A DNA stretch of 9,002 nucleotides from Hyphomicrobiales bacterium (lineage in GTDB: Bacteria > Pseudomonadota > Alphaproteobacteria > Rhizobiales > JALURZ01). Of this stretch, positions 1 to 5,858 are shown piece by piece; within the stretch, counting starts at the first letter, position 1, and each line of letters begins with the position of its first letter. The translations under genes were made by a program, and so were the position numbers. The notes below the pieces were generated by a model. It saw only the letters and a list, made by a program, of their open reading frames with translations. It made no database searches and had not been told where the DNA came from. The stretch spans positions 1-9,002 of the forward strand of contig JALURZ010000211.1 of the NCBI GenBank assembly GCA_027058735.1. The letters run 5' to 3'.

Positions 1-44
1 CCCCTGCGCGCGCGCCTTGCGCCGGCAAGGCGCGCGCGCAGGGG
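1..44. repeat. Perfect inverted repeat, 20-bp arms with a 4-base loop
   Basis: Bases 1-20 are the exact reverse complement of bases 25-44, separated by GCCG at 21-24. The arms are almost pure GC and include an alternating CG run. The structure lies inside the nadD reading frame, which stays open through it. The outer edge of the left arm coincides with base 1, so the true extent of the palindrome cannot be seen. It could be a real coding palindrome or a fold-back artefact at a sequence end. Confidence 0.95.
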
Positions 45-257
45 CGCCATGCCGTCAGGGGGCTTTAAGGGATTTTGCGGCGACACCAGCCACCACACGC
101 GGTGCAGCGCCAGCCGCTTCAGCGCTTCAAGGGTGATGGCCAGATGGGCCTCATGGGCCGGATTGAAGGAGCCGCCGAACAGGCCGATCCGCATGCCCCG
201 CGCCGCGACCGGCCGGCCATGAGGCGGGCCGGGTTCAATGGGCGGGATCAGACGCAT
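1..257 (-). CDS. nadD: NadD, nicotinate-nucleotide adenylyltransferase (N-terminal fragment)
   Basis: This is the first 85 codons of a gene that leaves the window at its left edge. NadD joins ATP and nicotinate mononucleotide to make deamido-NAD in cytoplasmic NAD biosynthesis. Translated by hand, residues 23-38 read RIGLFGGSFNPAHEAH, the nucleotidyltransferase signature. The usual HxGH appears here as HEAH. Residues 55-65, WWLVSPQNPLK, match the conserved alphaproteobacterial NadD segment. I chose the ATG at 255-257, which gives a roughly 20-residue leader before the Rossmann strand, as is common in alphaproteobacterial NadD. A second in-frame ATG at 192-194 (residue 22) is the alternative. 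The Shine-Dalgarno signal is weak for both. The gene lies 25 bp after the proA stop, so it is probably co-transcribed. A perfect palindrome occupies codons near residues 71-85, so the last visible residues (rich in Arg and Ala) should be treated with some caution. Confidence 0.9.
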   Translation of the reverse strand, partial: MRLIPPIEPGPPHGRPVAARGMRIGLFGGSFNPAHEAHLAITLEALKRLALHRVWWLVSPQNPLKPPDGMAPLRARLAGARRARR

Positions 258-282
258 GCCGGGGCCCGGTTCATGGCCGCGA

Positions 283-1593
283 TCACGGGCGGGTCTGGCC
301 CGAGCCGCGCACGACATATTTGAAGCTGGTCAGTTGTTCCAGCCCGACCGGCCCGCGCGCGTGCAGCTTGCCGGTGGCGATGCCGATTTCCGCGCCCATG
401 CCGAACTCGCCGCCATCGGCGAACTGGGTCGAGGCATTGTGCAGCACAATGGCGCTGTCGACCCGTGCGAGAAAGCGTTCCGCGACGGCTGTGTCTTGCG
501 CGATGATGGCGTCGGTGTGGCTCGACCCGTAGCGTGCGATGTGGTCAATCGCCTCATCGACCCCGTCGACGACCTTCACCGCGATGATGGCGTCCTCATA
601 TTCCCTCGGCCAGTCAGAAGCGCGCGCCGGCACGACCCCGGCATCGATGGCGCAGACCTCGCGGTCGCCGCGCACTTCGCAGCCGGCGCCGCGCAGGCCC
701 GCGACCAGCGGCCCCAGCAGGGTCGCGGCGGCGGCCCTGTCGACCAGCAGGGTTTCGGCGGCGCCGCAGATGCTGGTGCGCCGCATCTTCGCGTTGAGCG
801 TGACGGCGCGGGCCATGTCCGGGTCGGCGGAGCCATCGACATAGACATGGCAGACCCCTTCGAGATGGGCAAAGACCGGCACCCGCGCCTCGTCCTGAAC
901 CCGCGCGACCAGCCCCTTGCCGCCGCGCGGGACAATCAGGTCGATGGCCCCCGCAAGCCCCGAAAGCATGTGGCCGACGGCGGCGCGATCCGTGGTCGGC
1001 ACCATCTGGATGGCGCCAGCCGGCAGGCCGGCGGCGTCGAGCCCCGCGTGCAGGCAGCTCATGATCGCCGTGCTTGAACGAATGCTTTCCGAGCCGCCGC
1101 GCAGGATCGCCGCATTGCCCGATTTGAGGCACAGCGCGCCCGCGTCCGCCGTCACATTGGGGCGGCTTTCATAGATGATGCCGATCACCCCGAGCGGCAC
1201 CCGCACCCGCGCGATCTTCAGCCCGTTCGGCCGCTCCCACCGCGCGATCGTCTCGCCGAGCGGGTCGGGCAGGGCGGCAATGTCTTCCAGCCCCCTGGCC
1301 ATCGCCCCGATGCGCGCCGGGTCAAGGATCAGACGCTCAAGAAACGAGTCCCTGGCGCCGTTTGCCCTCGCCGCCTCCAGATCGGCCGCATTGGCCTTGA
1401 GGATATCGTTTTCGTCCTTGCGCAGGGCCTCGGCCGCAGCCATCAGGGCCGCATTCTTGGTATCGCTCGCAGCATGCGCAAGCGCGGTGGCGGCGTCTCG
1501 CGCGCGCCGCCCGATGGCCAGCATCGAGGAGGCGAGGTCCGTGCCCGCATTATCGGCGGCGGCAGCGGATGCGATCTTTTGAACACGCCTCAT
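283..1593 (-). CDS. proA: ProA, gamma-glutamyl phosphate reductase
   Basis: The product is 436 residues. It catalyses the NADPH-dependent reduction of gamma-glutamyl phosphate to glutamate-5-semialdehyde, the second step of proline synthesis, in the cytoplasm. It has the aldehyde-dehydrogenase fold. Landmarks are YESRPNVTADAGALCLKSGN (141-160, cofactor and substrate binding), PRGGKGLV (222-229), HLEGVCHVYVD (243-253), the catalytic cysteine C276 in NAKMRRTSICGAAET, and the C-terminal segment HNASTQFADGGEFGMGAEIG (385-404). The protein is slightly longer than the usual 415-420 residues because of an N-terminal extension. A later ATG at residue 24 (position 1524) would give 413 residues. I kept the first ATG because GGGTGAAGA lies about 5 bases upstream of it. 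The start is 7 bp after the proB stop, so translation is probably coupled, which fits ProB handing its labile product to ProA. Confidence 0.97.
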   Translation of the reverse strand: MRRVQKIASAAAADNAGTDLASSMLAIGRRARDAATALAHAASDTKNAALMAAAEALRKDENDILKANAADLEAARANGARDSFLERLILDPARIGAMARGLEDIAALPDPLGETIARWERPNGLKIARVRVPLGVIGIIYESRPNVTADAGALCLKSGNAAILRGGSESIRSSTAIMSCLHAGLDAAGLPAGAIQMVPTTDRAAVGHMLSGLAGAIDLIVPRGGKGLVARVQDEARVPVFAHLEGVCHVYVDGSADPDMARAVTLNAKMRRTSICGAAETLLVDRAAAATLLGPLVAGLRGAGCEVRGDREVCAIDAGVVPARASDWPREYEDAIIAVKVVDGVDEAIDHIARYGSSHTDAIIAQDTAVAERFLARVDSAIVLHNASTQFADGGEFGMGAEIGIATGKLHARGPVGLEQLTSFKYVVRGSGQTRP

Positions 1594-1600
1594 GTCGTCT

Positions 1601-2719
1601 TCACCCGGTCAGTACGAGATCGTCGCGGTGGATGATTTCATCGCGGCCACGGTAGCCCAGGATCGCCTCGATTTCACGGCTTTTATGGCCGATGATGCGC
1701 GCCGCGTCGTGGCAGTCATAGGCGACCAGGCCGCGGGCCAGTTCGGCGCCGCCCGCAGCGCAGACGCGCACCGCATCGCCGCGCGCGAAATCGCCGGTCA
1801 CCGCGCTGACGCCGGCGGGCAGCAGCGACTTGCCGCGCTTGAGCGCGCGCACCGCACCGGCGTCAATCGTCAACAGGCCGGCAGGCTCAAGGGAACCGGC
1901 AATCCAGCTCTTGCGCGCCGCCAGCGGGCTGGCGCTGGTGTGAAACCAGGTGCGCAATCCGCCCTCCTCAAGGCGGCTCAACGGGTGCAGGACGCTGCCT
2001 TTGGCAATCACCATCTGGCAGCCGGCGCCCAGCACGATGCGCGCGGCTTCGAGCTTACTCACCATGCCGCCGGATCCAACCCGGGTGTCGCTGTCGCCGG
2101 CAACAGCGGTGATCTCAGGGGTTATGGCATGCACGTCCGCGATCAGTTCGGCATCGGGGTTCCGCACCGGCGAGCCGGTATGCAGGCCGTCCACATCCGA
2201 CAATAGCACGAGACAGTCCGCGCTCACCATGCCGGCGACGCGGGCGGCGAGGCGATCGTTGTCGCCATAGCGGATCTCGCTGGTGGCGACCGTATCGTTT
2301 TCGTTGATGACCGGCAGCGCGCCGAGCCGCAATAGCGCCGAAATGGTGTTGCGGGCATTGAGATAGCGGCGGCGCTGTTCGGTGTCGCTCAAGGTGAGCA
2401 GCACCTGGGCGGCCGAAATGCCGCGTTCGGCCAGCACGCTTTGATAGGCGTGCGCCAGGGACACCTGCCCCACCGCCGCCGCCGCCTGGCTTTCCTCCAG
2501 TTGAAGCACGCCGCCGCCCAGGCCCAGCACGTTGCGGCCAAGGGCGATGGCGCCCGACGAAACGACAATCACCTCCTGGCCACGGGCGCGCAGGCGCGCC
2601 AGATCATCGCCCAGCGCATGCAGCCAGGTGCGGTTCAGCGTCTGGCGGCGGGTATCGACAAGAAGGGCCGAACCGATCTTGACGACGATCCGTTTCATGG
2701 CGGCGAGATCCGCGCTCAT
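1601..2719 (-). CDS. proB: ProB, glutamate 5-kinase with PUA domain
   Basis: The product is 372 residues. It phosphorylates glutamate to gamma-glutamyl phosphate, the committed and usually proline-inhibited step of proline synthesis. The amino-acid kinase domain covers about 9-260: VVKIGSALL (12-20), VSSGAI (53-58), INENDTV (138-144), GDNDRLAA (152-159), SDVDGL (174-179) and the nucleotide-binding GSGGMVSKL (215-223). A C-terminal PUA domain covers about 280-365 (from LTIDAGAVRALKRGKSLLPAGV). This is the full two-domain length seen in E. coli ProB. The start codon overlaps the obgE stop as ATGA (2716-2719), indicating translational coupling, with GGAG three bases upstream. A second ATG at residue 8 (2698) begins directly at the kinase fold and is a weaker alternative. 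Confidence 0.97.
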   Translation of the reverse strand: MSADLAAMKRIVVKIGSALLVDTRRQTLNRTWLHALGDDLARLRARGQEVIVVSSGAIALGRNVLGLGGGVLQLEESQAAAAVGQVSLAHAYQSVLAERGISAAQVLLTLSDTEQRRRYLNARNTISALLRLGALPVINENDTVATSEIRYGDNDRLAARVAGMVSADCLVLLSDVDGLHTGSPVRNPDAELIADVHAITPEITAVAGDSDTRVGSGGMVSKLEAARIVLGAGCQMVIAKGSVLHPLSRLEEGGLRTWFHTSASPLAARKSWIAGSLEPAGLLTIDAGAVRALKRGKSLLPAGVSAVTGDFARGDAVRVCAAGGAELARGLVAYDCHDAARIIGHKSREIEAILGYRGRDEIIHRDDLVLTG

Positions 2720-3759
2720 GGGCTCCAGCCTTCAGCGCGGGTTTCCATCGCGGGCGCGGCTTGTTGGGCGCGGGTGCGGGTGATGGTTTCGTACAAAGAG
2801 CGCAGCGCTGTCTCAACGCCGCTGCCGGCAACGGCGGATATGGCGATCGCGTCGCCGCCGCTTGCAGCCGTCAGGCGCGCGATGGCCTCTTCGATCTGCG
2901 GGCTCTGCACCGCATCGCACTTGTTGAGCGCGATCAGCTCGGGCTTTTCGGCAAGCCCGTTGCCATAGGCTGCCAGTTCGCGCCGTACGGTCTCGTAGTC
3001 GCGCACTATGTCATCGGACGTGACATCGACAAGATGCAGCAGCACCGCGCAGCGCTCCACATGGCCCAAAAACCGGTGGCCGAGCCCGACCCCGTCATGA
3101 GCGCCCTCGATGAGACCGGGGATATCCGCCAGCACGAACTCCCTGCCGTCGATGGCGGCCACCCCGAGATTGGGAAAAAGCGTGGTGAAGGGATAATCGG
3201 CGATCTTGGGGCGGGCCGCGCTGACGCTTGAGAGATAGGTCGATTTGCCCGCATTGGGCAGCCCCACAAGCCCGGCATCGGCGATCAGTTTCAGGCGCAG
3301 CCATACGGTGCGCTCTTCGCCGGGCTGGCCGGGATTGAACCGGCGCGGGGTGCGGTTTGTGGCGGATTTGAAACGGGCGTTGCCAAAACCGCCATTACCG
3401 CCGCGCGCCAGCACCAGCGTCTGGCCGATTTCCGTCAGATCGCCGATCAGGGTGTCATTGTCCTCTTCGAGAACCTGGGTGCCGGCGGGGACCTTGAGAA
3501 CGATGTCCGATCCGCCGGGGCCTGAGCGGTTGCGGCCCATGCCCTGAGCGCCGCGGGTGGCCCTGAAATGCTGACGGTAGCGGTAGTCGATGAGCGTGTT
3601 GAGACCGTCCACCGCCTCCACCACCACATCGCCGCCGCGCCCGCCATCGCCGCCATCGGGACCACCGAACTCGACATGGCGTTCGCGCCGGAAGCTGAGC
3701 GCGCCGTTGCCACCATCGCCGGAGCGGACATGAATACGGGCCTGATCAAGAAATTTCAT
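2716..3759 (-). CDS. obgE: ObgE/CgtA, ribosome-assembly GTPase
   Basis: The product is 347 residues, typical for the family. Obg is an essential GTPase that binds the 50S subunit during late assembly and is linked to ppGpp and growth control. The glycine-rich Obg domain is at about 1-158 (SGDGGNGA, GGPDGGDGGRGGDV, GGNGGFGN). The G domain follows: G1 GLPNAGKST (166-174), switch I/G2 DYPFTTLFPNLGV (188-200), G3 DIPGLIEGAHDGVGLGHRFLG (from 212), G4 NKCD (279-282) and G5 SAVAGSG (308-314). The tail after about 325 is short, poorly conserved in type and mildly charged. The gene follows the GNAT gene by 10 bp and overlaps proB by 4 bp. Its position downstream of rplU-rpmA is widely conserved in bacteria, consistent with its ribosomal role. 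Confidence 0.98.
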   Translation of the reverse strand: MKFLDQARIHVRSGDGGNGALSFRRERHVEFGGPDGGDGGRGGDVVVEAVDGLNTLIDYRYRQHFRATRGAQGMGRNRSGPGGSDIVLKVPAGTQVLEEDNDTLIGDLTEIGQTLVLARGGNGGFGNARFKSATNRTPRRFNPGQPGEERTVWLRLKLIADAGLVGLPNAGKSTYLSSVSAARPKIADYPFTTLFPNLGVAAIDGREFVLADIPGLIEGAHDGVGLGHRFLGHVERCAVLLHLVDVTSDDIVRDYETVRRELAAYGNGLAEKPELIALNKCDAVQSPQIEEAIARLTAASGGDAIAISAVAGSGVETALRSLYETITRTRAQQAAPAMETRAEGWSP

Positions 3760-3769
3760 GGTCGTTCAC

Positions 3770-4315
3770 TCAGCGCGCGCCCAGTTCCATCATCCGGCAG
3801 ACGAACTCCCCGCCGCGCCCTTTGGACACGCAGGTTTCCATATCCCCGGTATAGCGCATGCCGATCTTTCTCAACACCCGGCCCGATGCCGGATTGTCGG
3901 GGGAATGGCCGGCGATGATGCGGTGGACATCGCCGCGCGCGGCCAGAAACCCGACCAGCGCGGCGGCCGCCCGCGAGGCATAGCCCCGGCCCCAATAGGC
4001 CTCGCCGAGCCAGTAGCTGATCTCGACCGTGCCTTCGCCGCGGTCCGTGCCGCGCGCCGCGCCGAGCAGGCGGCCATCGGCCCGGCGGAAGATGGCAAAG
4101 GGATAGCCTTCCCCCTCGCGCCAGGCCTTGCGGCTCTCGCGGATGCACTGCCGGGCATGGGTCCTGGTGCAGGGATGCGGGATGCCGCGCAGCATGCGTG
4201 CGATCTTGGGGTTGTTGCACAAGCCGGCGAGTTCGCCCGCATCGGCGTCGTGCAGCGGCCGCAATTCAAGCCCCTCAGCAGGGACGACGGGATAATCTGT
4301 AAGCTCCGGAGCCAT
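3770..4315 (-). CDS. GNAT-family N-acetyltransferase (RimJ/RimL-like)
   Basis: The product is 181 residues from the ATG at 4313-4315. The frame can be extended to a TTG at 4330, but GGAG sits 6-7 bases before the ATG, which decides the start. The fold is the acetyl-CoA-dependent GNAT type. EISYWLGEAYWGRGYASRA (about 98-116) contains the motif A pyrophosphate-binding loop (WGRGYA), and NPASGRVLRKIGM (141-153) is the conserved motif B helix. This arrangement matches the RimJ/RimL branch, which acetylates N-termini of ribosomal proteins or small molecules. The substrate cannot be told from sequence. It lies between rpmA and obgE, a place where many alphaproteobacteria carry such a gene, so a link to ribosomal protein modification is a reasonable but unproven inference. 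Confidence 0.9.
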   Translation of the reverse strand: MAPELTDYPVVPAEGLELRPLHDADAGELAGLCNNPKIARMLRGIPHPCTRTHARQCIRESRKAWREGEGYPFAIFRRADGRLLGAARGTDRGEGTVEISYWLGEAYWGRGYASRAAAALVGFLAARGDVHRIIAGHSPDNPASGRVLRKIGMRYTGDMETCVSKGRGGEFVCRMMELGAR

Positions 4316-4421
4316 CGCGATCTCCAACAAAACGGGAGCCGGTGAGCCATCCCCCGCTTGCGCAATCGCCCGTGTGCCGCCGGGGTCAGGTGAAGCCGGC
4401 AGCCAAAATTCAAGCCGTCGG
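4316..4421. other. rpmA to GNAT intergenic spacer
   Basis: This 106-bp non-coding spacer is the largest gap inside the minus-strand cluster. Just after the rpmA stop (reading the minus strand) there is an imperfect hairpin built from AGCCGACGGC and GCCGGCT around a short AT-rich loop (about 4393-4424). No T-run follows it, so I do not call a terminator. It may attenuate transcription or hold a weak internal promoter, but I see no clear -35/-10 pair. Confidence 0.4.
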
Positions 4422-4682
4422 CTAGTCGCCCGGCGGCGTCACCGACACATAGGCCCGCCCGCCGCGCGATCTGGAGAACGACACCGTGCCTTCGGACACC
4501 GCAAAGATCGTATGGTCCCTGCCCATGCCGACATTGGCTCCCGGATGCCACTTGGTGCCGCGCTGGCGAATGATGATATTGCCGGGAATGACGCGCTCAC
4601 CGCCGAATTTCTTGACGCCGAGCCGGCGTCCGGCGCTGTCGCGGCCATTGCGGGAGGAGCCGCCTGCCTTTTTATGTGCCAT
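4422..4682 (-). CDS. rpmA: Ribosomal protein bL27
   Basis: The 86-residue product is a standard-length L27 of the large ribosomal subunit; its N-terminus reaches toward the peptidyl-transferase centre. The N-terminal signature MAHKKAGGSSRNGRDS is intact, starting directly at Met-Ala with no cleavable leader of the Firmicutes type. It is followed by GRRLGVKKFGGE (18-29), VIPGNIIIRQRGTKWHPG (31-48) and a short acidic end. The start is fixed by this signature. It lies 19 bp after rplU, the usual L21-L27 pairing, and shares the rplU promoter. Confidence 0.98.
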   Translation of the reverse strand: MAHKKAGGSSRNGRDSAGRRLGVKKFGGERVIPGNIIIRQRGTKWHPGANVGMGRDHTIFAVSEGTVSFSRSRGGRAYVSVTPPGD

Positions 4683-4701
4683 CGCCTACCAGCCTTTCGG
4701 A

Positions 4702-5235
4702 TTATTTCTTCGCCGTCGGCTTTTTCGCCCTGGCCGCCGGCTTCCCGGCGGCGGGCTTCGCGGTCGCCTTTTTCGCCGCCGGTTTTTTGGTTTCGGCCTT
4801 TTTGGCGGCGGGTTTTTTGGCTTCGGTCTTCTTCGCCGCCGGTTTTTTGGTTTCGGCCTTTTTGGCGGCGGGTTTTTTGGCTTCGGTCTTCTTCGCCGCC
4901 GGTTTGGGCTTTGAAGCCTTCTTGCCGCCGGTCAGGATTTCGGTGATGCGCAGGACCGTCTGGTGCTGGCGGTGACCGATGCGGCGGCGGTAATTCTTGC
5001 GGCGTTTCTTCTTGAACACCAGAATCTTGGCGGCCCGGCCCTGCTCGATCACTTCAGCGGCGACGGCCGCACCCGCAACGGTCGGCGTGCCGATTTCGGC
5101 CCTGCCGCCCCCCAGCATCAGCACCTCGCGCAGTTCCACGACATCGCCGGGAGCCGCATCGAGCTTCTCGACCGAAATGACGTCGTTTTCAGCGACCTTG
5201 TACTGCTTGCCGCCGGTCCTGATGACTGCGAACAT
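4702..5235 (-). CDS. rplU: Ribosomal protein bL21 with long Lys/Ala/Pro C-terminal tail
   Basis: The product is 177 residues from the ATG at 5233-5235. An upstream in-frame start at 5259 is rejected because MFAVIRTGGKQYKV is the conserved L21 N-terminus. Residues 1 to about 103 are the normal L21 core, including VFKKKRRKNYRRRIGHRQHQ (73-92), which contacts 23S rRNA. E. coli L21 ends near here at 103 residues. The remaining 70 or so residues are a basic, low-complexity tail made of alternating decapeptides of the type KKTEAKKPAA and KKAETKKPAA, resembling histone-H1-like repeats and predicted to be disordered. Extensions of this general kind occur in some alphaproteobacterial L21 proteins. A tail role in RNA or DNA binding is inference. 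The DNA encoding it is a tandem repeat, so its length may vary between strains. Confidence 0.96.
   Translation of the reverse strand: MFAVIRTGGKQYKVAENDVISVEKLDAAPGDVVELREVLMLGGGRAEIGTPTVAGAAVAAEVIEQGRAAKILVFKKKRRKNYRRRIGHRQHQTVLRITEILTGGKKASKPKPAAKKTEAKKPAAKKAETKKPAAKKTEAKKPAAKKAETKKPAAKKATAKPAAGKPAARAKKPTAKK
4772..4905. repeat. 60-bp tandem repeat within rplU, about 2.2 copies
   Basis: Bases 4772-4845 are identical to 4832-4905 (74 bases), giving a perfect period of 60 bp over 134 bp. Each unit is itself two diverged 30-bp halves encoding the alternating decapeptides of the L21 tail. The lack of synonymous differences between copies points to recent duplication or ongoing homogenisation. 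Confidence 0.95.
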
Positions 5236-5307
5236 TGCCGTCGTTCCATCATGCAACAAGAAATCCGCCGAACCCCGCCTGTCCGGGCCCGGTTTTCATT
5301 GGCGCGC

Positions 5308-5335
5308 ACTATACAGCGCGCGCCCGCGGTGTCAA
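5308..5335 (-). promoter_or_regulatory. Sigma-70 promoter of the rplU-rpmA operon
   Basis: On the minus strand TTGACA (5330-5335) and TATAGT (5308-5313) are separated by 16 bp. The -35 is a perfect match and the -10 matches 5 of 6. Transcription should start near 5301, giving a leader of roughly 65 nt before rplU. The segment after the -10 is GCGCGCC, a GC-rich discriminator like those of stringently controlled ribosomal promoters. The -10 also sits in the middle of an inverted repeat GGCGCGC-N10-GCGCGCC (5301-5324). Confidence 0.8.
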
Positions 5336-5363
5336 CAATGGGCAGGCGCGGGTGATGGCAAGG

Positions 5364-5789
5364 CTATCGCGGAACGCTGTCGGCTGAATATTGTTTGAGA
5401 AATTCCTCGCTTGGCGCAATCGGGGTAATGATGTCAACCGGGATGCCGTTGGGATCAAGCGCGATGAAATGACGCTGCCCGAACGGCTCATCCTTCAGCG
5501 GCAGCAGGACCGGCACGCCGTTGGCCTTCGCAAGCTCGAACTCGGCATCAACATCCTCGACTTCGAAATTGATGATCAATCCGGGGATACTATCGCGCGC
5601 GGACCGCGGGATGGTCTCATGTCCGCTCTGCAATATCGCGATATTGACCGCCTTATCCTCCGCTGATTGCAGGTGAACGTACCAGTTACTTTCGAATTTC
5701 GCCTCGAAGCGGAAATTGTCGGTATAAAACAGGGCGGTTTCGCGCACATTGTCCGTCACGATGACCGGGTAGAACTGGGTGCATTTCAT
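5364..5789 (-). CDS. VOC-superfamily protein (glyoxalase/bleomycin-resistance fold)
   Basis: The product is 141 residues from the ATG at 5787-5789. A TTG at 5798 extends the frame, but AAGGA lies about 9 bases before the ATG and abuts the TTG, so the ATG is preferred. Two beta-alpha-beta-beta-beta modules are visible: module one from FYPVIVTDNVRETALFYTD (6-24) and module two from INFEVEDVDAEFELAKANG (73-91), ending with the typical QRHFIALDPNGIPVDIIT (105-122). The usual metal-binding Glu near the end of the second module appears as Asp (VDII), and there is no obvious His in the first strand, so classical glyoxalase I chemistry is uncertain. Members bind or detoxify small molecules such as antibiotics or electrophiles. 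The gene is divergent from a TetR regulator and shares its operator region, so it is probably repressed by it. GC is near 55% in the two stretches I counted, below the ribosomal cluster. Confidence 0.85.
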   Translation of the reverse strand: MKCTQFYPVIVTDNVRETALFYTDNFRFEAKFESNWYVHLQSAEDKAVNIAILQSGHETIPRSARDSIPGLIINFEVEDVDAEFELAKANGVPVLLPLKDEPFGQRHFIALDPNGIPVDIITPIAPSEEFLKQYSADSVPR

Positions 5790-5812
5790 GGGTTTCAATC
5801 CTTTTGAATCTT

Positions 5813-5829
5813 ACATACATTCTGCATGT
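5813..5829. promoter_or_regulatory. Putative TetR operator, copy 1
   Basis: ACATACAT-T-CTGCATGT is an imperfect 17-bp inverted repeat. It matches copy 2 at 14 of 17 positions, with centres 29 bp apart. It lies closer to the VOC gene, so a bound repressor would likely block VOC transcription. The ACATACA half-site resembles that of AcrR-type operators. Confidence 0.6.
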
Positions 5830-5841
5830 GAATGGCAATTA

Positions 5842-5858
5842 ACATACAGGCTGTATGT
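5842..5858. promoter_or_regulatory. Putative TetR operator, copy 2 (perfect palindrome)
   Basis: ACATACAG-G-CTGTATGT is a perfect 17-bp inverted repeat around a single central base. It ends at the base immediately before the preferred tetR start codon at 5859. This placement fits autorepression of the regulator. Its central AGG (5848-5850) is also the only Shine-Dalgarno-like element for tetR, so operator and ribosome-binding site appear to be merged. Confidence 0.7.

Noticed and set aside
238..1077. A 279-codon plus-strand open frame opposite proA
   Set aside because: It is the complement of the well-supported proA gene; the protein is low-complexity Arg/Ala/Gly/Asp-rich, as expected for a shadow frame in GC-rich DNA.
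4316..4330. TTG-initiated extension of the GNAT gene by five residues
   Set aside because: GGAG is correctly spaced for the ATG at 4315 and falls inside the proposed extension, so it cannot serve the TTG.
4393..4424. Possible intrinsic terminator after rpmA
   Set aside because: The hairpin is imperfect with a bulge and no T-run follows it on the minus strand, so termination is not supported.
4676..4975. Plus-strand frame encoding a repetitive hydrophobic FFAAGFL-type protein that resembles a membrane repeat protein
   Set aside because: It is the exact antisense of the Lys/Ala/Pro tail of L21: AAA/AAG lysine codons read as TTT/CTT on the other strand. No independent gene features are present.
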